From Aliitabrizicola sp041905595 (GTDB taxonomy: Bacteria > Pseudomonadota > Alphaproteobacteria > Rhodobacterales > Rhodobacteraceae): a DNA stretch of 64,000 nucleotides. The notes beneath the pieces are model-generated. The model searched no databases and was not told the origin of the DNA. It worked only from the letters and a program-made list of their open reading frames with translations. A program made the translations under genes and the position numbers. Position 1 is the stretch's first letter. Each line of letters starts with the position of its first letter. Below are positions 1 to 9,543 of the stretch, piece after piece. The DNA is taken from contig JAYRKT010000016.1 of NCBI GenBank assembly GCA_041905595.1, positions 23,970-87,969 on the forward strand. The letters are read 5' to 3'.

Positions 1-1
1 G

Positions 2-553
2 GTCTTCGCCGCGAAAAAGAACCTGCGGCTTCTTACCACAAGCGGTCTGCCCGACCCCTATGCGACGGGGCTTGCGTTCAAGCAGGTCTCGGGCGGGTTC
101 CTGGTGCAGGACCGCGACGCGGGCCGGATCACCGCCGCCGATCTGAAGGTGGTGACGAAGCGCCGACCGACCGAGGCAGAGATCGCCGACATGCTCTTCG
201 CCTGGCGCGTGGCAAAGCATGTGAAATCGAATGCCATCGTCTATGTGAAGGGCGGCGCCACCGTGGGTATCGGCGCCGGCCAGATGAGCCGCGTGGACTC
301 CACCCGCATCGCCGCCCGCAAGGCCGAGGATATGGCCGAGGTGCTGGGCCTGACCGACGCGCCGACCGTCGGCTCGGTTGTCGCGTCGGATGCCTTCTTC
401 CCCTTCCCCGACGGCCTGCTGACTGCGGCCGAGGCCGGGGCGACGGCGGTGATCCAGCCCGGGGGGTCGATGAGGGATGACGAAGTGATCGCAGCCGCGG
501 ATGCGGCGGGACTGGCGATGGTCTTCACCGGGCAGCGGCATTTCCGGCATTGA
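2..553 (+). CDS. purH: Bifunctional purine biosynthesis protein PurH, C-terminal part (cut by window start)
   Basis: The reading frame is open from the first bases and ends at a TGA at 551-553, so only about the last 183 residues are present. They match the AICAR transformylase half of PurH: the segment reading KNLRLLTTSG, then a VSGGFLVQDRD stretch, a LFAWRVAKHVKSNAIVY segment, the GIGAGQMSRVDS motif, and DAFFPFPDGL followed by IQPGGSMRDDEVI near the end. PurH carries out the last two steps of IMP synthesis in the cytoplasm. The stop overlaps the lspA start by four bases (ATGA), so the two genes are translationally coupled. The N-terminal IMP cyclohydrolase part lies outside the window. Confidence 0.95.
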   Translation, partial: VFAAKKNLRLLTTSGLPDPYATGLAFKQVSGGFLVQDRDAGRITAADLKVVTKRRPTEAEIADMLFAWRVAKHVKSNAIVYVKGGATVGIGAGQMSRVDSTRIAARKAEDMAEVLGLTDAPTVGSVVASDAFFPFPDGLLTAAEAGATAVIQPGGSMRDDEVIAAADAAGLAMVFTGQRHFRH

Positions 554-1050
554 CCATGCGCATCGCCGCCAAGGCCGCCCTTGCCGTTTTCGCGCTCGAC
601 CAGATCAGCAAGATCGCCGTGGTCTGGGGCCTGAATCTCTATGACCGTGGCGAGATCGAGATCCTGCCGCCGCTGCTGAATTTCCGCATGGCGTGGAACC
701 AGGGCATCAATTTCGGCCTTCTTTCGGACGATACCGAGATCATGCGGTGGGCTCTGGTCGCTGTCGCGCTGGCGGTCTCGGTCTGGGTCTGGATCTGGGT
801 GAAGCGCGAAAAGACTGGCCCGATGATGCAGCTTCTGGCTGGGGTTCTGATCGGTGGCGCGCTTGGCAATGTCGTGGACCGCATCATGTACGGCGCCGTC
901 GCCGATTTCCTGAACATGTCCTGTTGCGGAATCGATAATCCCTTTGCTTTCAACGTCGCAGATGTTGCGATCTTTGTTGGCGCGATCGGGCTGGTGCTGT
1001 TCGCGGGCAAGGACCAGCCACCGCCGAGTCGCCGGACAAAGACCCCGTGA
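550..1050 (+). CDS. lspA: Lipoprotein signal peptidase (signal peptidase II)
   Basis: This 166-residue inner-membrane aspartyl protease removes signal peptides from diacylglyceryl-modified prolipoproteins. Four hydrophobic segments are visible. The family motifs are present: DQISK near residue 17, NQGINFG near 50, GNVVDR near 106, VADF with Asp119 and NVAD with Asp138. The last two aspartates correspond to the catalytic dyad. Its start overlaps the purH stop, and its stop overlaps the first possible start upstream of the next gene, which itself encodes a lipoprotein. Length is normal for the family. Confidence 0.96.
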   Translation: MTMRIAAKAALAVFALDQISKIAVVWGLNLYDRGEIEILPPLLNFRMAWNQGINFGLLSDDTEIMRWALVAVALAVSVWVWIWVKREKTGPMMQLLAGVLIGGALGNVVDRIMYGAVADFLNMSCCGIDNPFAFNVADVAIFVGAIGLVLFAGKDQPPPSRRTKTP

Positions 1051-1103
1051 CGCGCCGGAGGCTTTGCGATAAAGACGGCGGAACAGACGACCAGGAGGCG
1101 GGC

Positions 1104-1646
1104 ATGCAGACTCTGAAGTGCGCTTTGGCGATCGCGCTTGGCGCGACCGTGGCACTTGCGGCCTGCAACCCCAAAGACCCGCATCTGATGAACATTGCGA
1201 CCAATGGAACAGGCCCGGATGAGTTCGGGATTCTTCCGGTCAAACCGCTGGAATTGCCCCAAAACCTCGCCGAGCTGCCGCCGCCTGAACCGGGTGGCTC
1301 CAACCTGGTCGATCCCAATCCGCAGGCCGACGCGATCGCCGCGCTTGGCGGCAACCCGGCGGTGCTGACGCGTGGCGGATCTGTCCCTGCGTCGGATTCC
1401 GGCCTGGTGCGCTATGCTTCGCGCTATGGCGTCGATCCCGACATCCGGCAGGTTCTGGCTGCAGAGGATCTGGAATACCGCCAGCACCATCAGGGCCGCG
1501 TTCTGGAGCGTCTGTTCAAGACGAACGTATATTACCGCGCTTACAGGCCGATGGCGCTGAACCAGCATGCCGAGTTGGAACGCTGGCGTGCCGCAGGCGT
1601 CGGCAACGTCTCCGCTCCGCCGCCCCAGAAGGGCGAGAAGAGCTGA
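1104..1646 (+). CDS. DUF3035 lipoprotein, BamF-like outer-membrane assembly component
   Basis: An open frame extends upstream to 1047, but the ATG at 1104 has a perfect AGGAGG at 1093-1098 and begins a proper lipoprotein signal peptide ending in the lipobox LAAC (Cys at about residue 21). That gives a 180-residue outer-membrane lipoprotein. The GPDEFGILP segment and the following proline-rich stretch are typical of DUF3035 proteins, called BamF in alphaproteobacteria and associated with the BAM beta-barrel assembly complex. It follows the lipoprotein signal peptidase directly, which would process it. The role is inferred from the family; there is no catalytic motif. Confidence 0.8.
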   Translation: MQTLKCALAIALGATVALAACNPKDPHLMNIATNGTGPDEFGILPVKPLELPQNLAELPPPEPGGSNLVDPNPQADAIAALGGNPAVLTRGGSVPASDSGLVRYASRYGVDPDIRQVLAAEDLEYRQHHQGRVLERLFKTNVYYRAYRPMALNQHAELERWRAAGVGNVSAPPPQKGEKS

Positions 1647-1747
1647 CGCGGCCTTCCCGGTTACGTCTTCATCACAACCGCGTTGGGCGGGATTGCCTTG
1701 CCGGCCCGCGCGGGTAGGTTCGCGTCAGGCAGCAGTCAGGGCCAAGC

Positions 1748-3091
1748 ATGACGCAAAGATTTCGGGCGGCCCTTGCCGCCGCCAGCCTGTGCTGGGCGGC
1801 ATTTCCCGCCCATGCGGAAAAGGTGACAGACTTCACCCTGGCGAACGGTCTGCAGGTCGTGGTGATCGAGGATCACCGCGCTCCGGTGGTGACCCAGATG
1901 GTCTGGTACAAGGTCGGCGCCGCCGACGAGGCGCCCGGCCATTCCGGCATTGCCCATTTTCTGGAACACCTGATGTTCAAGGGCACCGATGACGTGCCCT
2001 CTGGCCAGTTCTCGGCCATCGTCGAGGCGCAAGGCGGCAGCGACAACGCCTTCACCTCGTGGGATTACACCGCCTATTTCCAGCGGGTCGCAGCCGACCG
2101 GCTGGACATGATGATGACCCTGGAAGCCGATCGGATGCGCGACCTGCGGCTGACCGAAGAGGACGTGACGACCGAAAGGCAGGTCATCCTTGAGGAACGC
2201 AACCAGCGAACCGACAGCGACCCTGCCGCCTTGTTTGGCGAACAGTTGCGCGCCGCTCAGTTCCTCAACCATCCCTACGGCCTGCCGATCATTGGCTGGC
2301 GGCACGAAATCGAACAGCTCGACCGGCAGGAAGCGCTCGACTTCTACCGGACCTATTACGCGCCGAACAACGCGATCCTCGTGGTCGCGGGGGATGTGGA
2401 CCCCGCTCGGGTCAGGACGCTGGCCGAAAGGCATTACGGCCCGCTCGAACCGACCGCCACGATCCCGCCGCGCGAACGGCCGCAGGAACCGCCGCAGCGC
2501 GCCGAACGGCGGCTGGCGATGGCGGATCCCCAGATTGCCCAGCCCTATGTCTCGCGCAGCTATCTGGCCCCGGCGCGCAAATCGGGTGACCAGAAGCAGG
2601 CGGCGGCGCTTGCCGTTCTGGCCGAGCTTCTCGGCGGCAGCGGCACCACCTCGGTTCTGGCCAAGGCGCTGGCCTTTGACAATCCGAAGGCCGTCTATGT
2701 CTCGGCCGATTATGATGGCGAGGCAGTGGACGACGGGCTGTTCAGCCTGGCCATAGCCCCAGTGCCGGGAGTGAGCCTTGACGAGGCCGAGGCGGCAATG
2801 GATGGCGTGATCACCAAGTTCCTTGAGGACGGAGTCGATCCTGCCGCATTGGAGCGGATCAAGGCCCAGGTCCGCGCTGCCCAGATCTACGGCGACGACA
2901 ATGTCGAGGGGCTGGCGCAGCGCTATGGCGAAGCTTTGGCCGTCGGCCTGACGATCGAGGACGTCAAGGCCTGGCCCGATTTGCTGCAGTCGGTAACCGC
3001 TGATGACGTGATGGCGGCGGCCCGGCAGGTGCTGAACCGCGACAATGCCGTGACCGGCCATCTGGGACAGGTGCAGGAGACCACGCCATGA
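1748..3091 (+). CDS. M16 family zinc metallopeptidase, catalytic-type subunit
   Basis: The 447-residue protein has an N-terminal signal peptide ending near AHA-E (residue 23). It carries the inverted zinc motif HFLEH (His70, Glu73, His74), with the downstream glutamate ligand in the VILEERNQR segment around residue 149. This is the pitrilysin/insulinase arrangement, and the protein is probably periplasmic. Its stop overlaps the start of a second M16 gene (ATGA at 3088). Such pairs of one zinc-bearing and one zinc-less subunit commonly work as a heteromeric peptidase. The substrate is not known from the sequence. Confidence 0.92.
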   Translation: MTQRFRAALAAASLCWAAFPAHAEKVTDFTLANGLQVVVIEDHRAPVVTQMVWYKVGAADEAPGHSGIAHFLEHLMFKGTDDVPSGQFSAIVEAQGGSDNAFTSWDYTAYFQRVAADRLDMMMTLEADRMRDLRLTEEDVTTERQVILEERNQRTDSDPAALFGEQLRAAQFLNHPYGLPIIGWRHEIEQLDRQEALDFYRTYYAPNNAILVVAGDVDPARVRTLAERHYGPLEPTATIPPRERPQEPPQRAERRLAMADPQIAQPYVSRSYLAPARKSGDQKQAAALAVLAELLGGSGTTSVLAKALAFDNPKAVYVSADYDGEAVDDGLFSLAIAPVPGVSLDEAEAAMDGVITKFLEDGVDPAALERIKAQVRAAQIYGDDNVEGLAQRYGEALAVGLTIEDVKAWPDLLQSVTADDVMAAARQVLNRDNAVTGHLGQVQETTP

Positions 3092-4404
3092 TCCGCCTGC
3101 GCCTTGCGACGCTGCTCGCTGCCCTGCTCTTCGCCCTGCCGCTCAGGGCCGAGATCGCCGTCCAGGAGGTGACCTCGCCCGGAGGCATCACAGCCTGGCT
3201 GGTCGAGGATCACGAAATCCCCTTCACCGCGCTCGACGTGGCTTTTCAGGGTGGCACCAGCCTGGACCTGCCGGGTGAGCGCGGCGCAGTCAATCTCATG
3301 GCGGCGACGTTGGAAGAAGGCGCGGGCGAGATGGACGCCCAGGCCTTTGCCGAGGCGCGCGATTCCCTCGCGGCCGGATTTGGCTTCGACGCCAGCCAGG
3401 ACGCCGTGTCGATCTCTGCCCGGTTCCTGACCGAGAACCGCGATCAGGCCATAGACCTGCTGCGTCAGGCGATCATTGCACCGCGCTTCGATCAATCCGC
3501 GATTGACCGCGTGCGCGGGCAGGTGCTGTCAGGCCTTGCGTCGGACGCGACCGATCCATCGTCGATCGCCGGCGAGACGTTCAACGCGCTCGCCTTCGGG
3601 AAACATCCCTACGGATCAGAGGGAAGCGGCACCCCCGACAGCGTCGCCGCCCTGACGCGTGACGACCTGATCGAGGCGAAGACCCGCACCATGACGCGCG
3701 ACCGACTGCATGTGGCGGCAGTGGGCGACATCACTCCGGAACAACTGGGTGAGGTGCTTGACCGACTGTTCGGCGATCTTCCCGAGATGGGCGCGCCCCT
3801 GCCGGGCCGCGCCGCGTGGCAGGCCCCCGGCGGGGTCAAGGTCGTGGACTTCGACTCGCCGCAATCGGTGGTGGTGTTCGGCCAGTCGGGGATGCGGCGC
3901 GACGATCCGGATTTCTTCGCAGCCTATATGCTGAACGAAATCCTTGGCGGCAACCGCTTCAGCGCGCGGCTGATGACCGAGGTCCGCGAGAAGCGCGGGC
4001 TGACCTACGGCATCGGCACCTACCTGATGCCAATGGCCTATGGCGAGGCGCTGATGGGGCAGATGGCAACGGCGAATGCGACGACCGGACAGGCAATCGA
4101 CCTGATCCGCCAGGAATGGGCCCGGATCGCGAAGGACGGCGTCTCGGCCGAGGAACTGGCTGCGACGAAGACCTATCTGACCGGCTCCTATCCCCTGCGC
4201 TTCGACGGCAACGGCCAGATCGCGGAGATTCTGGTGGGCATGCAGATGGACGGGCTATCTCCGGACTACATCACCACCCGGAACGCAAAGATCGAGGCCG
4301 TGACACAGGATGACATCAAGCGCGTCGCGGCGCGGCTCCTGACACCAGATGCGCTGCAGTTCGTCGTGGTGGGGCGGCCGGATGGGGTCAAATCGACGGA
4401 GTAA
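3088..4404 (+). CDS. M16 family peptidase, non-catalytic-type partner
   Basis: This 438-residue secreted protein has a signal peptide (LLFALPLRAE) and the two M16 domains, but the position of the HxxEH motif reads GERGAVNLMAATLEEG, so the zinc ligands are absent. The C-terminal half keeps the conserved EVREKRGLTYGIG segment, whose Arg/Tyr pair binds substrate in M16B-type subunits. It therefore looks like the substrate-binding partner of the upstream protease, analogous to mitochondrial processing peptidase alpha/beta pairs. The overlapping start argues for coupled synthesis in a 1:1 ratio. Confidence 0.9.
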   Translation: MIRLRLATLLAALLFALPLRAEIAVQEVTSPGGITAWLVEDHEIPFTALDVAFQGGTSLDLPGERGAVNLMAATLEEGAGEMDAQAFAEARDSLAAGFGFDASQDAVSISARFLTENRDQAIDLLRQAIIAPRFDQSAIDRVRGQVLSGLASDATDPSSIAGETFNALAFGKHPYGSEGSGTPDSVAALTRDDLIEAKTRTMTRDRLHVAAVGDITPEQLGEVLDRLFGDLPEMGAPLPGRAAWQAPGGVKVVDFDSPQSVVVFGQSGMRRDDPDFFAAYMLNEILGGNRFSARLMTEVREKRGLTYGIGTYLMPMAYGEALMGQMATANATTGQAIDLIRQEWARIAKDGVSAEELAATKTYLTGSYPLRFDGNGQIAEILVGMQMDGLSPDYITTRNAKIEAVTQDDIKRVAARLLTPDALQFVVVGRPDGVKSTE

Positions 4405-4455
4405 CTGCCGTCTTTCCCATAGCGGAATCGGCGGGCCGCTGCTACTTTTGGTGGC

Positions 4456-6291
4456 ATGACGCTCGACACCCCCAATATCCTGACCGGCCGGCCGGTAATC
4501 CGGCAGCTTGACGAGGCGGCGATCAACCGGATCGCGGCAGGTGAGGTGGTGGAACGGCCGGCCTCGGCGGTGAAGGAACTGGTCGAGAATGCGCTGGATG
4601 CGGGCGCCCGTCGGATCACGGTCGATTATGCCGATGGCGGCAAGACGCTGATCCGGGTGGCCGATGACGGCTGCGGGATGACGGCGGAGGATCTGCCGCT
4701 GGCGCTGTCACGCCATGCGACATCCAAGATCGACGGCTCGGACCTGCTCGACATCACCAGCTTCGGCTTCCGGGGCGAGGCCTTGCCCTCGCTCGGCGCG
4801 GTCGGGCGGCTCACCATCACCTCTCGGGCCGAGGGCGAAGCGGGGGCGAGCATCGGGGTTTCGGGCGGGCGGATGGAGCCGGTGCGACCGGCGGCGCTGA
4901 ACCGGGGCACTGTCGTGGAGTTGCGCGACCTGTTCTTCGCCACGCCCGCGCGGCTGAAGTTCCTGCGCAGCGACAGGGCCGAGGCGCAGGCCATCGGCGA
5001 GGTGGTGCGGCGGCTGGCGCTGGCCGAGCCAACGGTGGGTTTTACGCTGCGCGACGTGTCGGGCGGCGGCGAGGGGCGGGTGATGTTCCGCGCCGACCCG
5101 GAGGCGGGCGATCTGTTCGACGCGCTGCACCGGCGCGTCGCGGGGGTGGTCGGCGCGGATTTCGCGGCGAACGCCCTGCCGATCGACATCGAGCGGGAGG
5201 GGATGCGCCTGACAGGATACGCGGCGCTGCCGACCTATTCGCGGGGCTCGTCGGTGGCGCAGTACCTTTTCGTCAATGGACGGCCGGTGCAGGACCGGAT
5301 TCTGCTCGGCGCGCTGCGCGCCGCCTACATGGATGTGCTGAGCCGCGACCGGCATCCGGCGGCGGTCCTGACGCTCAGCGTCGATCCGCAGCGGGTGGAT
5401 GTGAACGTGCATCCGGCCAAGGCCGAGGTGCGGTTCCGCGAACCGGCACTGGCGCGGGGGCTGATCGTCGGCGGGCTCCGGCAGGCGCTGAGCGGCGCGG
5501 GACACCGGGCGTCGTCGACCGTGGGGACGGCGACTTTGGCGGCGCTCCGGCCGGAAGAGGTCGTGAGCCCGCGCATCTACCAGATGGACAGGCCTTCCGG
5601 TACCGTCCTGAGCCGGGCGGCGATCTGGCAGGCGCCGCCGCCCCAGCCGGGTTTTGCCGAGGCGCCCTCGGCGCGGGTGGAGCCTGTTCCGCAGGAGCCG
5701 GCGCTGGAGGCGCGGCCCCTGGGCGCGGCGCGGGCGCAGGTGCATGAGAACTACATCATCGCCCAGACGGCGACGGGCATGGTGATCGTCGATCAGCACG
5801 CCGCGCATGAGCGGCTGGTCTATGAGCGGATGAAGCGGCAGATGGCCGAGACGGGGATCGCCGCGCAGGCGCTGTTGATCCCGGAGATAGTGGACCTGTC
5901 GGCCAGCGATGCGGCGCGGCTTCTCGAGCTCGCGCCGGAGTTGGAGCGGCTAGGGCTGGTGATCGAGCCGTTCGGCGGTACGGCGGTGGCCGTGCGCGAG
6001 GTGCCGGCGATCCTTGGCCGGGTGGATACGGCGGCGCTGCTGCGCGACATGCTGGACGAGTTGGCCGATCTGGGCGACTCGTCGCTCTTGCGCGGTCGGA
6101 TCGACGCTGTGCTGAGCCGGATGGCCTGCCACGGCTCGGTCCGCTCTGGACGGCAGATGCGGGCCGAGGAGATGAACGCGCTCCTGCGCGAAATGGAGGC
6201 GACGCCACTCTCGGGCCAGTGCAACCACGGACGGCCGACCTATGTTGAACTGAAGCTGGCCGACATCGAGCGGCTTTTCGGACGGACATGA
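4456..6291 (+). CDS. mutL: DNA mismatch repair protein MutL
   Basis: The 611-residue protein has an N-terminal GHKL ATPase domain: RIAAGEVVERP, the ENALDAGA motif with its Mg-binding Asn, DDGCGM and GFRGEAL. A proline/alanine-rich linker (about residues 345-425) follows, then a C-terminal dimerisation domain. That domain contains DQHAAHERLVYE and the late CHGSVRSG and CNHGRP motifs, the signature of an endonuclease-proficient MutL like those of bacteria without MutH. MutL couples mismatch recognition by MutS to strand incision. The stop overlaps the rmuC start, so repair and recombination functions are co-translated. Confidence 0.97.
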   Translation: MTLDTPNILTGRPVIRQLDEAAINRIAAGEVVERPASAVKELVENALDAGARRITVDYADGGKTLIRVADDGCGMTAEDLPLALSRHATSKIDGSDLLDITSFGFRGEALPSLGAVGRLTITSRAEGEAGASIGVSGGRMEPVRPAALNRGTVVELRDLFFATPARLKFLRSDRAEAQAIGEVVRRLALAEPTVGFTLRDVSGGGEGRVMFRADPEAGDLFDALHRRVAGVVGADFAANALPIDIEREGMRLTGYAALPTYSRGSSVAQYLFVNGRPVQDRILLGALRAAYMDVLSRDRHPAAVLTLSVDPQRVDVNVHPAKAEVRFREPALARGLIVGGLRQALSGAGHRASSTVGTATLAALRPEEVVSPRIYQMDRPSGTVLSRAAIWQAPPPQPGFAEAPSARVEPVPQEPALEARPLGAARAQVHENYIIAQTATGMVIVDQHAAHERLVYERMKRQMAETGIAAQALLIPEIVDLSASDAARLLELAPELERLGLVIEPFGGTAVAVREVPAILGRVDTAALLRDMLDELADLGDSSLLRGRIDAVLSRMACHGSVRSGRQMRAEEMNALLREMEATPLSGQCNHGRPTYVELKLADIERLFGRT

Positions 6292-7442
6292 ATACCCTGC
6301 CCTTTCCATTGCCCGATGGCGTTGAACCCTGGATGATCTATGCCGGGGCGGCGGCGATCGTGCTCCTGATCCTTGTCCTGACCCTGCGCGCAGCAGGACG
6401 GTCGGCGAAGCTGGCCGAACCGATGCTACGGGAACTCGGCTGGCTCGGCCAGCGGGTGCAAATGCTGTCGGACGGGCAGGAGCGGCTGTCGGGCGGGCTG
6501 AGCCATGTCTCGGAAGCGCAGGCGGTCAGCCAGACTGCCATGCTGCAACTCATGGAGCGGCGGCTGGCCGAGGTGCAGGCGGCCATGGGCGAAAGCCTGT
6601 CGGGAAGTGCCACGCGCACCGCGCGGGGCCTGGGCGAATTGCAGCAACGGCTCGAGATGATCGACCGGGCGCAGGCCAAGATCGAGAAGCTCTCGGGCGA
6701 GGTGCTGACACTGCAGGACATCCTGTCGAACAAGCAGACGCGCGGCGCCTTCGGAGAGATCCAGCTGCATGACATCGTGCAGAAGGCCCTGCCGCCGGGC
6801 AGCTTCACCATGCAGGCGACGCTGTCGAACGGGAAGCGGGCCGATTGCCTGATCCACCTGCCCAACCCGCCGGGGCCGATCGTGATCGACTCGAAATTCC
6901 CGCTCGAGGCCTACGAGGCGTTGCGGCGGGCCGATACCCCGCAGGCTGTTGCCGAGGCGGGGCGGGCCTTGCGGGCGGCTGTTCGCACTCACCTGAAGGC
7001 GATTGCCGAGCGGTATATCCTTGAGGGCGAGACGGCAGACGGGGCGATGATGTTCCTGCCCTCGGAAGCGGTCTATGCCGAGTTGCATGCGAATTTCCCC
7101 GAGGTGGTGCGCGAGGGCTTCGGCCTGCGCGTCTGGATCGTCTCGCCCACGACCTGCATGGCGACGCTGAACACGATGCGGGCGATCCTGAAGGATGCGC
7201 GGATGCGCGAGCAGGCGGGCGCGATCCGCAAGGAACTGGCGCTGCTGCATCAGGATGTGGAGCGGCTGGGCGACCGGGTGCAAAACCTCGACCGGCATTT
7301 CGGGCAGGCAGCCAAGGATATCGAGGAGATCAAGATTTCCTCGGACAAGGCCGGGCGGCGCGCACGGCGTCTGGATGCCTTCGACTTCGACGAAATCGCG
7401 CCGGAGGCCGCGAACCTGATCCCGCGGGACGCCGCCGAATGA
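6288..7442 (+). CDS. rmuC: DNA recombination protein RmuC
   Basis: The 384-residue protein begins with a membrane-spanning segment (about residues 15-33), followed by a coiled-coil region rich in Gln/Glu/Arg (35-150). The conserved RmuC domain then includes KQTRGAFGEIQLHDIV, VIDSKFPLEAYE and the YAELHANFPEVV stretch. RmuC is a predicted nuclease-fold protein that limits DNA inversions at short inverted repeats. It shares four bases with the mutL stop upstream and with the hutD-like start downstream. Confidence 0.94.
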   Translation: MNTLPFPLPDGVEPWMIYAGAAAIVLLILVLTLRAAGRSAKLAEPMLRELGWLGQRVQMLSDGQERLSGGLSHVSEAQAVSQTAMLQLMERRLAEVQAAMGESLSGSATRTARGLGELQQRLEMIDRAQAKIEKLSGEVLTLQDILSNKQTRGAFGEIQLHDIVQKALPPGSFTMQATLSNGKRADCLIHLPNPPGPIVIDSKFPLEAYEALRRADTPQAVAEAGRALRAAVRTHLKAIAERYILEGETADGAMMFLPSEAVYAELHANFPEVVREGFGLRVWIVSPTTCMATLNTMRAILKDARMREQAGAIRKELALLHQDVERLGDRVQNLDRHFGQAAKDIEEIKISSDKAGRRARRLDAFDFDEIAPEAANLIPRDAAE

Positions 7443-7966
7443 GGCACCTGACCCCGGCGGATTATGTGCGGATGCCCTGGGCGAATGGTCGGGGCGAGAC
7501 CATCGAGATGCTGAAGGAGGTCGATGCCGAGGGGCATCTGATCTGGCGGCTGTCGGTGGCGACGGTCAGCGAGGATGGGCCGTTCTCGCTTTTCCCCGGC
7601 ATCGAGCGGGTGCTGACGGTGATCGAAGGACCGGGCTTCGACCTGACGGGTGAAGGGATCGCGCTGACCTGCGCGCCACTCGTGCCGGTGGCTTTCCCCG
7701 GCGACGTGCCGACCCGGTCAGAGCGGACCAAGGGCGCGGTATCGCGTGACCTGAACGTGATGACGGCGCGACGGTTGCCCCGGCCGGAAGTGGCGGTGAT
7801 CCGCGGCAGGGCGGCGCTGGCGGCGAGTGCGACGCTTTGCCTTTACGCGCTCGCGCCTTCCGTCGTCGCGGGCGCCTACGTCGCGGCAGGCGATCTGGTG
7901 GTGACGGAAGAGCCGGCGGACATCTCGGGGCTGGTCGTGGCCGCCCGCCTGTTTCGCGGCGAATAG
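7439..7966 (+). CDS. HutD/Ves family protein
   Basis: The 175-residue cytoplasmic protein starts with the family signature PWANGRGETIEM near residue 13 and continues with a SVATVSEDGPFSLFPGIER stretch typical of the bicupin-like HutD/Ves fold. HutD is linked to histidine utilisation in some genomes, but no hut genes are present here, so the physiological role is open. The start overlaps the rmuC stop by four bases and the gene ends only four bases before the convergent znuB stop. Confidence 0.8.
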   Translation: MRHLTPADYVRMPWANGRGETIEMLKEVDAEGHLIWRLSVATVSEDGPFSLFPGIERVLTVIEGPGFDLTGEGIALTCAPLVPVAFPGDVPTRSERTKGAVSRDLNVMTARRLPRPEVAVIRGRAALAASATLCLYALAPSVVAGAYVAAGDLVVTEEPADISGLVVAARLFRGE

Positions 7967-7970
7967 CACG

Positions 7971-8765
7971 TCAGGTCGAAGCGCGGCGCAGCCCCACACC
8001 TGCCGACAGCGCGAAGGCGAGCGCGGCGCAGACGACGACCGACGGACCGGCGGGCGTATCCTGCCAGAGCGACAAGGCAAGCCCCCCGACTGAGGCAGCC
8101 GCGCCGATGATCGAGGCGAGGACGGCCATCGCCTCGGGCGAACGAGCCACGCCCCGTGCCGCCGCAGCCGGGATGATGAGCATGGCCGCAATCAGCAGTG
8201 CGCCCACGACCTTAAGCGCCACCGCCACCACGACCGCCAGCGCCAGCGTCAGGATCAGCCGTTCGCGGCGCGGGTCGATCCCGGCGGAGAAGGCCAGATC
8301 CTCGTTCAGCGTCGCGGTGAGCAAGCGTGACCAGCGCCAAACGATGATCCCAAGCACCAGCGAAGCGCCGCCCCAGATGAAGGCGAGATCGGTCTTCGAC
8401 ACGGCAAGTATGTCGCCGAACAGATAGGCCGACAGGTCCGTCCTGACGCCGTGGACGAAGCTTATTGCCACAAGGCCGAAGGCCAGCGCCGCATGCGCCA
8501 GCGTGCCAAGCGTCGTGTCCATCGCCCAGCCCTTGCCCGCCAGCACCGAAACGGTGACCGCCATCGCCAGCGCGACGACCAGAGTGCCCAGACCGACCGG
8601 CAGGTCCGTCGCCAGCGCCAGCGCCACGCCAAGGATGGCCGCATGGGCGGTCGCATCGCCAAAATAGGCCATGCGTCGCCAGACGACGAACGACCCAAGC
8701 GGCCCGGTTGCCAGCGCCAGCCCGATCCCGGCCAGCGCCGCACGCATGAGGAAGTCGTCAAGCAT
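7971..8765 (-). CDS. znuB: Zinc ABC transporter permease ZnuB
   Basis: The 264-residue integral membrane protein has about eight hydrophobic segments and the family motif around WRRMAYFGDATAHAAILGVA (residues 30-49). It forms the membrane channel of the high-affinity zinc importer with ZnuC and ZnuA. Its start overlaps the znuC end by eight bases, and it is the last gene of the zur-znuC-znuB unit. The assignment to zinc rather than manganese rests on the adjacent Zur-type regulator and the His-rich ZnuC tail. Confidence 0.93.
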   Translation of the reverse strand: MLDDFLMRAALAGIGLALATGPLGSFVVWRRMAYFGDATAHAAILGVALALATDLPVGLGTLVVALAMAVTVSVLAGKGWAMDTTLGTLAHAALAFGLVAISFVHGVRTDLSAYLFGDILAVSKTDLAFIWGGASLVLGIIVWRWSRLLTATLNEDLAFSAGIDPRRERLILTLALAVVVAVALKVVGALLIAAMLIIPAAAARGVARSPEAMAVLASIIGAAASVGGLALSLWQDTPAGPSVVVCAALAFALSAGVGLRRAST

Positions 8766-9543
8766 CGCTGGTCACCTTTGCCGGGTGAGGGTGGTGATGG
8801 TGGGGCTCGTGCGAATGATCGTGACCATGATCATGCGTGTGATCGTGGTCATGCACATGCTGGTAGAGCGCCAGCGCCCCATGCGTGCCCAGGCCGAACA
8901 GCGCCCGGTATTCCGGCGCGTTCGACACGACATGCGGCGTGCCTTCGCAGCAGATATGGCCGTTCAGGCAGATCACCCGGTCGGATGCCGCCATGACGAC
9001 GTGCAGGTCGTGGCTGACCATCAACACCGCCGCGCCGGTTTCCTTCCGCGCCTCTTCGATCAGACGATAGAACCCGGCCTCGCCCGGCTGGTCCAACCCT
9101 TGGGTCGGTTCGTCCAGGACAAGGATCTCGGGTTCGGTCAGCAGAGCGCGGGCCAGAAGCACACGCTGCAACTGCCCCCCGGACAAGTCGGTCAGCATCC
9201 GGTCTGCGGCCTCGGGAACCCCTACCCGATGAAGGGCCGCCGTCACCGCCTCGGGGCGCTGACGCTGTGGCAGCGACAGGAACCGACGTGCTGTCATCGG
9301 CAGTGACCTGTCGATCTGCAGCCGCTGCGGCACATAGCCGATCCGGAGGCCCGGCTTGCGCGCAACCTCTCCCGCCGCGACCGGCACGATTCCAAGCAAC
9401 GCGCGCAGCAGCGTAGACTTCCCGGACCCGTTCGGGCCGACGATCGTGACGATCTCGCCCGGATCAACCTTGAGCGAGATGTCGTGCAACACCTCGGTTT
9501 CGCCGAAGCGGACGCAGACATGGGTGGCAGTAAGCAGGCTCAT
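8758..9543 (-). CDS. znuC: Zinc ABC transporter ATP-binding protein ZnuC
   Basis: The 261-residue ATPase has Walker A GPNGSGKST, signature LSGGQLQRV and Walker B ILVLDEPTQGLD. The last about 35 residues are extremely histidine-rich (alternating DH/HH), a likely metal-buffering tail. The frame is open much further upstream, but the ATG at 9543 begins the natural ABC domain MSLLTATHVCVRFG and overlaps the zur stop by four bases, so that start is chosen. It energises zinc uptake with ZnuB and ZnuA. Confidence 0.95.
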   Translation of the reverse strand: MSLLTATHVCVRFGETEVLHDISLKVDPGEIVTIVGPNGSGKSTLLRALLGIVPVAAGEVARKPGLRIGYVPQRLQIDRSLPMTARRFLSLPQRQRPEAVTAALHRVGVPEAADRMLTDLSGGQLQRVLLARALLTEPEILVLDEPTQGLDQPGEAGFYRLIEEARKETGAAVLMVSHDLHVVMAASDRVICLNGHICCEGTPHVVSNAPEYRALFGLGTHGALALYQHVHDHDHTHDHGHDHSHEPHHHHPHPAKVTSDA